From Diogma glabrata (taxonomy: Eukaryota; Arthropoda; Insecta; Diptera; Cylindrotomidae): DNA of 64,000 nucleotides. Below, piece by piece: positions 11,991-46,595 of this stretch. The stretch spans positions 94,762,132-94,826,131 of the forward strand of contig OY856186.1 in the NCBI GenBank assembly GCA_963693315.1, written 5' to 3'. Positions within the stretch are counted from its first letter, which is position 1; each line of letters begins with the position of its first letter. The position numbers and the translations under genes were made by a program. Under the pieces are notes generated by a model. The model saw nothing but the letters and a program-made list of their open reading frames with translations, made no database searches and was not told where the DNA came from.

Positions 11991-13267
11991 TTCTTCAATT
12001 GATTTAAATCAATGATTTTTTTAAAAAAATCAAGTTGATTTAAATCTGATTTAAATCACTGATTTAAATCAAATGATTTAAATCAATGCAACCCTGATTG
12101 GTGCAATTACAATGTTGATGAAATTTGTGGTCGGTACCAAAGAAGTTAAGCATAATGAACTTAACAGTCTGTATGCTAATTCATGAAAATAAAACATGAT
12201 CATCTTTTAAAAAAAGGTCCAGATAATGTTTAGAAAACCTCTTGGTTTGGCATAATACGTATAACTGACACAATCTCTGGAAACAAAATTTTCTGTTCAA
12301 TGTTCAATTAATGACTAACTATTGTTATAAATTTCGCGTAGATAAGTATAATTATAAAAAAAAACAGGTGCTCTGGAGGCTCCCACCACTTTGCCTAATA
12401 TCGCTGAAAAGCTTATGTTGTAGCGACGATTGTGGTGCTATTCTGCCGGCTCCAAGTCCAGATTTAGGTCTTCCTTCGTTAGGTAGGTTGGTTTCTCTGA
12501 ACAATTGAATAGGTGGTTAGCATGATGTGACGTGCCCTCACATGCGGAACACTTGTCAACAATTTCCTTTCAATTCTACTCATGTAGTTATTTAAGATGC
12601 GTGACCAACCGGATCTTAACTGCGCTAGGATGATCCTGGTGCTGTGTGGTAGTTTGTCCTCTTCGGCAGCGATTTGTGATGATTTGCTATTGAGAAATCG
12701 ATTCGGGGTGTAGTGATTGTGTCTTTAACAAATTTGGTATGTATAATTATTAAGCCCGTCTTATACGTGTTCTCGTCGGTGTTACCGATGACTTGACTGT
12801 TTCTAACTTCTTATAAGCACTTCGCAGTTCGCCTTATGTCTCTAGGTGGTGTAGACTTGGATAAGGTGTCATCGCAGGGATGTTGCTCTGCTCTTTACGA
12901 CAGGCCCATTAATATTGTTGGGTAAGCATTTCATTGAACATAATTGAACTAACCGGCAATATGTTACATTCCTCGTACAGGTCATCTCGGTTGGCCATCA
13001 AAGGTCATCCGATTGCGGTACGCAAGGATAACGTGATGGTTATTCCTTCCAGTGGTGCCTTCAAACTACTTAGATAAAGATTGAATAATGAAGGTCAGAG
13101 AACTCCAGCTGGTGGAACTCCATGTCTGAGTCCCATCTTAGATTTAATGTTACGGAACTCAACCAGGGTTGCATTGATTTAAATCATTTGATTTAAATCA
13201 GTGATTTAAATCAACTTGATTTTTTTAAAAAAATCATTGATTTAAATCAATTGAAGAAATTTCTAAA

Positions 13268-13825
13268 ATTTTTAAGCAAATTCAAAAAAAATGTAGGAAT
13301 TTCAATATGTTTCATAACAGCATATAGAAACCTTTTAAGAGCAAGGTCCCATAATAACATGCGTGCTAAGGTGATGATGGACACATTTTTGTTTGTTTTT
13401 TTTTAAAGTTTTCTTAAAAAATTGGTAACTAAACAATAAATCCTATCACTTAATAAAATATGACTTATGCCAATATTTCATGAAACGATGGGCCAGTAAG
13501 CGGCATTGGCATAGTTCATGATCATTTAACGCGCTGTCTTTCTTAATAATAAAAGAATAGATATAGAGTTCTATATAGGCTCGTTTTTTTCGAGCAAGCA
13601 ATACCGTGCCATCTTGAAGGAATCTTCCATAACTAACATTGAGAACACTACCGTTGATTGAATACAGCTCATCCGCCAGCCCTCCTAAGATATCACCTTG
13701 GTTAGTGATATATCACTTCTATTAGATCACGTTAACTTTTATGTCAATACTAGGGACTGGAATACTTGAGGATGTCCGTCCGTAGACCAAGAATAAAAAG
13801 ATTTACAAATCAATAAAAACTGATC
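13268..13825 (-). mobile_element. short LINE derivative inside hAT-like element
   Basis: Reverse complement of 11427-11990, in the same place within its host element. The start is better preserved here: reading on the minus strand, ggagggatcagtttttattg, which fixes the head of the family. Confidence 0.65.
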
Positions 13826-13830
13826 CCTCC

Positions 13831-14244
13831 GTGTGGGAGTTAGAAAATTTGAGAAAATTAAAAATTCAATTTAATACAAAAAAATTTTCAAATCTGCTAC
13901 CATGGCTCTCGAGATCGTTAACTCTCAGTGATCATACATACGTTTTGAATAGTACAGAAAACATTGAATGTGATAAGCTACTTTTTGTCATTGTCCCAGA
14001 TATCATAATTCCGGTTATATTCAAGTCCTGGCTGTACAGCTACCCCAGGCACTATCAAATGTTCTTTGATTTTTCTTTAGTCTTTAAAGTACTCAGGCTA
14101 GGATTGTCGAAATGCGAGATTCGCTTACTATTCGTAACGGATGACATCACTCTAAAGCAGCAACAAAGTATCTCAGTTTGGGAACGGCGTTCGACAAGAC
14201 ACGATTTTCATATCGCTAGAATAGTGCAAAAATCTAGTAACTAA
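13831..14244 (+). CDS. 137-aa ORF inside hAT-like element, unknown
   Basis: Counterpart of the ORF at 11007-11402, with six more residues at the start (MWELEN). It contains KSWLYSYPRHYQMFF and LSKCEIRLLFVTDD. No domain is recognised. Expression and function are not supported by anything in the sequence except that the frame is open in two copies; since the copies are almost identical, that says little about selection. Confidence 0.3.
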   Translation: MWELENLRKLKIQFNTKKFSNLLPWLSRSLTLSDHTYVLNSTENIECDKLLFVIVPDIIIPVIFKSWLYSYPRHYQMFFDFSLVFKVLRLGLSKCEIRLLFVTDDITLKQQQSISVWERRSTRHDFHIARIVQKSSN

Positions 14245-14556
14245 AAACTGTTACTTTACTTTTATCTTTCCTTGCCCCTCAAAAGAATACAACCAAACCT
14301 AATGATTTATATAAAGTAGTTAGAAAAGAGTGAATATAGGACTACTTCTTCAAAGATTATACAAATTAAAGCAAATTTTTTTAAAATTCAAAAAAATCCG
14401 ATTTAAATCAAAAAAACTGATTTAAATCAAATAAATCGGATTTTTTTGATTTTTTTTAAAAAAATCAGATTTTTATGCAACCCTGAACTCAACTTTATTA
14501 AACCCGGTAGATTAGTGTTAAATATATCATTTAGTAGTGCATCATGCGACACTGTG

Positions 14557-14726
14557 CACTGAAAGAAAAAATACGGTCACTTCAACCTCTTTTGTGCCAA
14601 CCGAATGTTTTCTATCACAATAACCTGAAATTCGGTTGTTGTTTCTTCAAATTTGGTTTTTGAAGAAAAGACAGCCGAATTTGAGATTATTGTGACAGAA
14701 AACATTGACCGATTTTTTTTTCAGTG
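14557..14726. mobile_element. 170-bp MITE with CACTGAAA termini
   Basis: Left terminus CACTGAAAGAAAAAATACGG; right terminus, inverted, CACTGAAAAAAAAATCGGTC. The interior is a weaker inverted repeat (tttctatcacaataacctga / tttgagattattgtgacaga). Removing it with one copy of the 2-bp CA duplication rejoins LINE copy C in frame at FDT-VSHDALL, which proves insertion. Superfamily unknown. Confidence 0.7.
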
Positions 14727-16005
14727 TGTCGAATATTTTTGATAGGTCGAGTGCAACTAAAATTGTTCTAGCATAGGGTTGTTTTTGGTTCAGACCATCA
14801 CTGATTTGGTTTTGGATTCTATGAAGAACGGTGGTTGTACTATGTGCTGTTCTAAAGCCATGTTGATGTGACGCCAATTTGCAAGATCTGTTTAACCTAG
14901 GTAGCAGAAGTGCTTCAATTAATTTTGCAGTCGATGAAAGAATGGAGATTGGTCTATAAAAGTCTCCCTTTTCTTCAGCTTTTCTAGTTGGGGCTGAACC
15001 TGGCCGTTTTCCAGATATTTGATATTTGGAGCGTATTTAGCGATGTGTTTTTAGCGAAGGAGATCATGCAGTTGCTACCCTTTACGACCTAGATGAGTTA
15101 AGCCCTTAATCACCTTCTACAGATTTTTATTTGTGCCAAAGCTTGACTTACTAGATCTCTCCATCGGTTCCGTTTGTGTTCCATTCCTAACATAGTAATC
15201 TGCTTATTCAGGCCCGTAATTCTAATTGTATCTGCCTTGCGAATGTTATCTGTCATCTTTGGGTGGAAAGTACACAAGCTTTTTGTGGCTACTTTTGTTT
15301 AACCTATTGTATTCTGTCGACTGGAATAAAGTGAGATCTAGCTTTGTTAAGAAAATGTCTGAATTGTTTTTAACCAGAGAGAGCGTCAAGTCGTAAAAGT
15401 TGCTCACTGAATTCCATTTCCACCTTCATCCTTTCCTCTATCCAGTCTTATAATTCTATAATCACAGATATTTTCACTAATCTTAGATAGTTAGATCTAA
15501 CATTTAATTTGGTTTCTTGAAGAACCGCGACTAGATTATTATTTTTTCTCATATAGTTATTAGTTAATGATATCATCGATCTTGTTAATAAGACCGTTGC
15601 AATTTAGTTGTATTATTTTCACATAACTTGGGGTTTCCAGATGCGTGTTCCGAGCTCGTGTTGGAAAGTTGACTTATTGTTAGTCAACTACAGCAGTTCT
15701 TGAAACGACACCATTCCTTACAGCTGTTACACTGGTTTTTACATATTGCACAATGACATGTTTTAGTTGGTCCAGGATTTCTTTCATGACTTTCATACGA
15801 CATGACGAGGAGGATTTGAGCAGTAGGGCAGTGACAGCTGCTTCTTTATCCAAAAAATGGAGCGACCGAGTAGCACTATTCGTCGAAATTTGTGTGATAG
15901 TCTTTGGTCGGAACTGGTATCCGAGTGCTTCTGGGGCGTAGACCCGTCCATCTTGCTAAATTTTCATCAAAATTAGTTCATTAAAGAAAACTGTAGTAGC
16001 CCAAC

Positions 16006-16985
16006 CAGGGTTGCATTGATTTAAATCATTTGATTTAAATCAGTGATTTAAATCAGATTTAAATCAACTTGATTTTTTTAAAAAAATCATTGATTTAAAT
16101 CAATTGAAGAAATTTTTAAAATTCTAAGCAAATTCAAAATAAAAATCCCACAACAACAAGCGTTCTAACAAGATGATGAACGAGATACGCTCACAATTTT
16201 TTTAACCTATATCTGAGCTATCTTCACCTGACCAACGGCATCTGTATCAGGTCACGCTAAGACAATTGCATCGTGCTTGCGACTGAGAATAATTAAGATA
16301 TTAGCCTATCGTCGTAAAACTTCAACAACAAAGCCACAGATTAAACCACAACTAGAAATATTGACAAACCCACATAAAATGCATATGAACAGATTCTAGG
16401 AATGAATCTAGAAATAATAAATAATTACATATCAAATAGAGTATTAAATGCAAATCATGACAACCCGCTTACGAAAAAAAACGTTTCCACTAAAAAATAT
16501 TGTTACTATTAGGATCTTGATAGTTTTTTAAATCCTTAACACTTTCCTGACACAAGTTATAAGGAGTTGTTCCATATGACTTGCCGTTTAGTGTTTACCA
16601 GTTATCTACATGTCCGAAAAACTTCGAATCTGCAGAATTGGATGTCTCTGACATCACTCTAAAGCAGTGACAAAGTATCTTAGTTTGGCAAATAACGCTT
16701 TTCATGTCGCTAGAACAACAATCAGTATTTTAGTATAAAAATCTAGTAAAGAAAAACTGTTCCTTTACTTTAATCTAGCCTTGCATTTCGAAAAATATAA
16801 CCAAAGCTAATGATTTATATAAAGTAGTTAACGTACCATAAGAAATATACAATTTCTTCAAAAATTAAACAAAATTTTTTTAAAAATCAAAAAAATCCGA
16901 TTTAAATAAAAAAAAAGCGATTTAAATCAAATAAATCCGATTTTTTTGATTTTTTTAAAAAAAATCAGATTTTTATGCAACCCTG
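16006..16985. mobile_element. hAT-like element, 980 bp, TSD agcccaac
   Basis: Termini CAGGGTTGCATT and ATGCAACCCTG with GATTTAAATC palindromes; perfect 8-bp duplications agcccaac at 15998-16005 and 16986-16993. The ends match those at 13164, but the middle (about 16190-16630) is different sequence, and only the last part of the shared ORF region remains (about 16650-16740). It is an internal-deletion or replacement derivative. Confidence 0.88.
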
Positions 16986-17049
16986 AGCCCAACAGACATA
17001 AATTCTATTATATGAATAGAAAAGTAAAAAAAAATTTCAAAGTCTTCCA

Positions 17050-17420
17050 AAAGAAAGTTGATTTTTATCTCCTCGCATTAATTGAGACCTTTCCCACAAA
17101 TTTCACCATAATCACTTCATTATTGTATAGGCTGTAGTGTGAATAAAGACACTGAAAAAATGCAAAAAATTGCAAAAAGAAATTTTTATCGGAAGTGAAA
17201 AACCAGCAGTTGGGATAAAGAACTGTTGTGAACCGTAATAAATCTTTGTGTACCAAGTTTAATCCAACTCGATTATCATGTACAGATGTTATTGAACTTG
17301 AGCTTGAAAAAACAGTGCTCGAAGGAACCTCTACCATTTTGTTGAATATCGCTCAAAACCTAATCAGCTACTTGCCATACATATATGCATCAATTTTTTA
17401 AAGTGTCATCAAATTGTATT
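17050..17420. repeat. dispersed repeat, copy 1
   Basis: Shares long stretches with 24350-24705, in the same orientation: tttcaccataatcacttcat, gaactgttgtgaaccg, tgtaccaagttt, gttgaatatcgctcaaaa and cagct-cgacatacatat. No ORF of note and no terminal structure is seen. Class unknown. Confidence 0.6.
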
Positions 17421-18188
17421 ACTAATAGGGTTGCATTTTTATTTAAAAAACGCAATACTTATTACATGTTTTAATTACAATTACAAGTTTGTATAAAAAA
17501 ATAAAATTTGTATAATTTTTTTCCTACTATCAAAAGTTTGGTATTTTATTACATTTATTCGTGTAATCTATTATAAAAATAATAATTATATTCCTCTGGT
17601 TGACTGATAGCATAGACAACTTCCAGGTAGGTACGTAATTTTTATTACGTTCTTTCTTCCATTAATTGTTTTGTTGATTAGTTTTGTTTCTTAAAGCAAT
17701 TATCTACTTTCGCGAACATGAATTAAATGTTTTACTATTTTTAATTTAATTTAACATGAAGATTCTTTAACAGAGTTCAATAAAAATAAGTTTGGCTTAC
17801 AATAATATTAGTTGGTTAGTTGATATAAACATTGTAGTCACATTAATCGTTTCTAACATCTAATTATAGTCAATAACTCGAAACTATTGTGGTGTACCTT
17901 ATATAAACAAAATTTATTTAAAGATTTGGTTTTGTTTTATCTAAGATTGAAAATGAATCGCGTGCGCTAACAATAGTTATGACTAAAATTTAATGATAGT
18001 AAATAATCAATAAAATGTTTAACTTGTTTTTATTAATTATATTCTTATTTTAGCATGCAAATAATAATTCTGTTTTTTTTATCTGATTGTGGATAAACAT
18101 TGTTATTCGAAGGTCATCGATTTATTGATATTCTTTGGCAAAAGAAATTGTAGGTTTGCTCAAAATAAAAATATAGGAAATATAATCT
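17421..18188. other. AT-rich sequence, nothing recognised
   Basis: No gene, repeat or RNA could be supported here. Confidence 0.5.
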
Positions 18189-19009
18189 TTATCTCGCTAT
18201 TGTAGCCATCGTCTGTCTTAAGTGGGCCAAAACCGTAACGTAGGAGGTTACACTCAAATATAGATAAATGTGATTCATCAGTTTGTGTAACGGTCCACGT
18301 TTGTGAAGCATACTGTACATTACAACCGGTGCAATCAAATAATTGTATAACTTGAGGTTTGTGTTATTTGACAAATGCTGCAAGGAGAGGTTTAATTGAG
18401 TAGAAAGCTCGACTAACTGCAACAATTTCAACTTTTATATCTGTAAGTATGCCGTATGTTAAGGGATTCAACTCTGCGCCGCACATCAAATTTTTTTCTC
18501 ATCCTCTCTTAAAACATTCACATGTTTGCACCACTCTTACGTCTCAAGCGACTTGAATGTTTCACTCAATAACGCTTCGACCGAGGATGACAACATCATC
18601 GGCGTACACAATTATATGTACTAAGTTTATTGAAAACATTTTCCAAGACTAGATTAAAGACTATAGCGGAGATAGCATCATCTTGTCTTAAACCGGAGAC
18701 GACTTTAAAAATCACTGATATTTCGTTCTCTATTCGAATGCAGTATTGAGAATTCTGTACTGTAATAATGCATAGTGATACCAGTTTATCAGGTATTCCC
18801 ATAAAGTGTTCAGTCAGTAGGCTAGCTTGAAATCAACGAAACGTTGGTACAGGGGTATTGTGATCATTTGATCAAAATCATCCACTAACAAAATAGCCCA
18901 TTGACTTTGAACATCCTCAAATACCATGTTAACCGTTTCCTATTTACTTAAAATTCAGAATGAATAATTAACGACTTAAAAAACACATTCCAAACAAAGC
19001 TTAGGAAAT

Positions 19010-19082
19010 GTGGTCTCCGGTATCGAACCCGGTACAATTAAGTTACAAGGCTAGCGCTATAGCAACTGAGCAATATGGTTTT
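19010..19082 (-). other. tRNA-like sequence (SINE head or tRNA pseudogene)
   Basis: The minus strand has an A-box-like ttgctcagttgctatagcgc and a B box gggttcgataccgg at the right spacing. Acceptor and anticodon stems do not pair well by eye, so it is more likely a SINE head or tRNA pseudogene than a working tRNA gene. Confidence 0.4.
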
Positions 19083-19383
19083 GATGTTTCTTTTAAGTTT
19101 CAGCATTCTTTACCAATGAGATTTTTAAACGTTGCCGTTGTTTAAAGTTTTGAATGCCTGTGATTGAAAGGTGGAACCTTATTTTAGCACATACAACGTA
19201 GTGATTACCATTTAATGGACATCGAAAAGGTCGAGCATCCACAACGCTCGAAAAGAAACTTGCTAGAGCGTGATCAATTTAATATCGAGTTTTTCTATTC
19301 GGTGAGAGTTGAAAACCAAATCTGATTATGAATCGATTGATGCGGAAAGAAAGTACTGGTAATTCTCAAGTAATTTTCCCACA

Positions 19384-19556
19384 TGAAGGGATTTTTTTAT
19401 TTGTAACTTTTTTTTTATTTTTGATCTACGGGTTTGACAACTCCACGTACTCCAGTCCCTGCTATTGATATACGAGCTCACGTGAGATATCACATACCAC
19501 TGGCAATAGCAGTGATATATCACTAGCCAAGTTGATATCTTAGAGGTGTTGGCGGA
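19384..19556 (+). mobile_element. 5' head of the CR1/Jockey-group LINE, truncated
   Basis: Contains gatctacgggtttgac, ccagtccctgctattgatat, gagatatcacataccactgg and gatatcttagaggtgttggcgg, the head shared with 33445 and 37514. Homology stops at about 19556 and the sequence returns to RTE-like LINE. A retained 5' end without a 3' end is unusual for a LINE, so a later deletion is likely. Confidence 0.65.
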
Positions 19557-19959
19557 GATAGCAGATCGTCTTAGTGATCGGAACGAATTTCATCACGGCT
19601 TCTTGTATGTGTTCACCCACAGAAAAACCAGTACCGGATAGATGGTGACTTTCCGGATCTTGTTTTCTGATTATTGGCTCTCTAATTTATTTCAGAGCAA
19701 TAATATCCATTCTATAGCTATCAGTCTCTGTTTCCAAACTTGTGAGACCGCTCAGGTTGCGCACGTTCACGTTCTGATTCGATGTTCTGTTCATTTTTTG
19801 CGTCCAGGTAAAATTTTGTTTTGGTTGCCGGGTCTGTTATTTTTCTGTTTATTATATTTAAAAACGGCTATTTTTTCCAGAGTTCTTGTATGTGTTCACA
19901 TCCAGGTGTTAACATCCAGTCCAATCCATTTACGATTTGGTATATTGTAACGAGGTACT

Positions 19960-22458
19960 TGGTACTTAAATACTTGGTACCAAACACCACATCAGACAAT
20001 AGGCTGTTGAACGTACGTACAAACAAAAAAATTGTACAGGCTTTAACTATATACTTACCACCCTGACCTCCTAAAAAGAATTAGTGGCACTTTCAAAACT
20101 TTTGTCAAAAATTGACTTAGTCCAATTTTTTGCCGCTTTCGCTCTCTCAATATCTGATTTTTCGTTTTCGATCTGGTTTGATAAAATTATTAAATACTCT
20201 GTTTGCGTTTAGATATTGTGATCGATTTTCAGGGTTTTTGTTATGTGTCTAAATATTAAATAATCTATATTTGATTCTAGTAGACAATTTAACCGGCTTT
20301 AAAAAAAATATTTTTGTTTTAGTTTCGCATAATTGAAAAGGCAATTTATTAATATCGAATCGATAATTTTAGTTGAGTTTTTGAGCAGAAATATTTGACG
20401 ATCACGAACACAACACTGACGATCAGTGTGAAAACAATGACTATCGAAAGGGAAACCTTTGAAAAAACTTCGGCGACCAGTGAAACATTTTACGGGATTT
20501 AGGATCTCTAATTTTTACACAGAATCATAAATAAGTTTTTATGTTTCGTGTAAACATGTCCGCATGTAAACATGCGAAATACGTAATGAATGTGATGAAT
20601 AGTTGAATCATTAAATTTAGAAGTGTAATTATCTTAAAATTGTATTGAATGAATTAAAGAATATAATTTTATTTATAATAGATATTTTTGTAAATGATTG
20701 GGCAAAAGTGATATGTCATCTAATTTTAATTATAAGTGTTTACGAAACTAAATGTTTGAAACCTTAAAATGTTTTAGTAAAATTTTAAAACTATGTATAT
20801 CATACATTTTCAACTAATATAATTTAAATTAGCCGAAAATGCGACGATCATGCAATGCAGATAGAACGGATCAGAATGAACTAGGGCAAGCCCTAATAGG
20901 CGATGCCCATCCGACCTCTATCGAAAATCATATATGATTTGCCAGTTAAGGTATGCCCGATTTATCCTGTTCTGAGCCCTATTTCGTATGAATAAATTTC
21001 ATTTGGTTGAAATTCACTACAGTTATATACATTTAAGATATGCATAATTACATAGTTTGCGATATTTCACATTCTCTTTAGTTATCGTTTCTCGGCTTAA
21101 AGACTATGATAATAGCGACTGCGTTATGACTACATTAGGTGAACCATATTATCTGATATTAATTACACAAAAATAAAATATAAAAAATTGCTCTTGCGTC
21201 TCTTTAGAGTGATTTTATTCAAGATAAAAAGTGAGAGACAAAGTAAAACTTAGTTTTGAATTCACATAGAAATTTCAAATATCATTTTGTTTAAATTTAT
21301 AATTTAATTTTAAAAAAAATATACTTTAGTTGATAAGACATTATAAATAGTTTTATCGACGTCAATTTACAATAAATTTTTCGGTTAACGCTTGAAATAC
21401 TGCATTTTCTCTTTTTTAAGTTATCTAAAAAATATCTACCGACCGATCAATGTTTTATTTTTTTGTTTTAGAATTAATATTATCTAATTTTTATGTTAAT
21501 GTTCATAAAAAACATAATTGATCGGGATTTAAAAATATTTGTAATATGTAATTGTAATATGTCTTGAAGTCACAGTAAATCACAATGGTGAGGATCTCTG
21601 GTACTTCATCAAGAGTTTATATTCATAGTCGATCGCCAATCCGTGACACCATACAGAAACCTTGAGTGCTTTATTGAGCTCTATATCCGGTGGACAACAT
21701 GTGGTTTAAGCCCTCATCTTCGTCCAATGATGTTTTTGCACGAGTAAAGCGTTATGATAGCCTCACTTTTTTGGAATATTGTGCTTACAGCTTTTGCTAT
21801 CCAGAATGAGGCTAGAGAAATTTACCTTGTCTATGACACTCAGAATAATTTCATTAAGAGATTAAATTTAAAGAGATCAAATTTAAAGCAAACCATCTTG
21901 CTTTTTCTAAAGAATTTCGATTTTTGTGGGTTGAAAAAGTCTAAGCTATCGGTACATTTAGTGAGGATACAATGAGCACTTTGCATTAAACCTATTAAAG
22001 TATCAAAATAATTGCCAATATCAACATTTCCCACGAGTTGCAGCGAAAACAATAGCACATATAGGCAGAGATCCTCGATTTGTAGCTAAGGCAAACTAGT
22101 GAACTACACCTGGAGGTCGTTCTGTATTCAGGTGGCTCCGTTTGCGATTAAGTTATTAGAATGATCATCATCACTCAAAGGGTTGCATTACACTTTTATT
22201 CTGCTTTGCTAATCATACGATATAAATCGAAAACGACTTAAATACTGTCTATGTTCAATTATCACGTTTTGATTTTTAGACAGACACATACATGTTATAA
22301 TCTAAATATTTATTCGTCACGTTTTTAATTTATATTTTGAAGATTAACTGGCGATACGTCACCAGCTATGTGCAACATAATATTTTGTTGCATTATTTGT
22401 CAGTAATAATCGATTAATGTATTGATTTTATATAAGTAACTTTATTTTTTATTTTCAG
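19960..22458. other. upstream flank or intron of ninein homologue
   Basis: AT-rich, no intact gene. 20883-20992 starts agggcaagccctaatagg and ends gttctgagccctattt, which may be a short foldback repeat. 21590-22150 has a somewhat higher GC content and a 73-codon ORF (21754-21975) that I do not recognise. The exon at 22459 starts in mid-codon, so at least one earlier coding exon exists; none could be found here. Confidence 0.4.

Positions 22459-46595
<24,137 letters not shown>

Larger units (their letters stand above)
10766..12096 (-). mobile_element. hAT-like element, 1331 bp, TSD attggtgc
   Basis: Termini CAGGGTTGCAT (10766) and ATGCAACCCTG (12096), GATTTAAATC subterminal palindromes, and perfect 8-bp duplications attggtgc at 10758-10765 and 12097-12104. 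It is almost the exact reverse complement of the element at 13164-14485. It contains a 131-codon ORF (minus) and a short LINE derivative (11427-11990, plus). It lacks a recognisable transposase, so mobilisation would need a relative in trans. Confidence 0.9.
10607..12225 (+). mobile_element. tRNA-derived SINE split by a hAT element
   Basis: 10607-10675 resembles a tRNA head: an A-box-like ataggcaagtggttagacagg and a B-box-like ggttaaaaatccc. A non-tRNA body follows to 10765 (accgaatgaattggtgc) and continues at 12105-12225 (aattacaatgttgatgaaat) after the hAT insertion, whose 8-bp duplication is attggtgc. The boundary at about 12225 is approximate. The SINE call is inferred from the promoter boxes. 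Confidence 0.5.
13164..14485 (+). mobile_element. hAT-like element, 1322 bp, TSD aactcaac
   Basis: Termini CAGGGTTGCATT (13164) and ATGCAACCCTG (14485), with perfect 8-bp duplications aactcaac at 13156-13163 and 14486-14493. It is inserted in LINE copy C within the RT. It is nearly identical in inverse orientation to 10766-12096, yet the two have different target duplications, so both are true insertions rather than one inverted duplication. Confidence 0.9.
12360..15960 (-). pseudogene. Jockey-like LINE copy C, broken and invaded
   Basis: On the minus strand: leader with HERNPGPTKTCHCAICKN and CNSCKEWCRFKNC (about 15690-15800); endonuclease start (about 15440-15640); most of the endonuclease deleted; the linker EFSEQLLRLDALSG (about 15400); RT blocks QHGFRTAHSTTTVLHRIQNQ and LVALDLSKIFDT (14735-14877); then VSHDALLNDIF (about 14500-14556); the GVPPAGVL box (about 13090-13120); and a C-terminal part to about 12365. 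It is interrupted by a 170-bp MITE (14557) and a hAT element (13164). Stops and frameshifts throughout show that it is dead. Confidence 0.7.
18189..19830 (-). pseudogene. RTE-like LINE remnant
   Basis: Minus-strand pieces in order: endonuclease start NVRNLSGLTSLETETDSYRM then DIIALK (about 19700-19790); RT block FVDFKLAY (about 18815-18840) and MGIPDKLVSLC...GLRQDDAISAIVFNLVLENVF (18596-18802, G to D in the usual LRQGD); IVYADDVVILGR (about 18575-18610, reading through the catalytic YADD box); and the later region LYNYLIAPVVMYS (about 18300-18360). A tRNA-like sequence (19010) and a LINE head (19384) interrupt it. It has many stops and is dead. It resembles the LINE at 63251-64000 in type. 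Confidence 0.6.

Noticed and set aside
10766..14485. One large inverted duplication of about 1.3 kb arms
   Set aside because: Each arm has its own different 8-bp target duplication, so these are two transposon insertions.
19010..19082. Working tRNA gene
   Set aside because: Promoter boxes are good, but the acceptor and anticodon stems do not pair convincingly.
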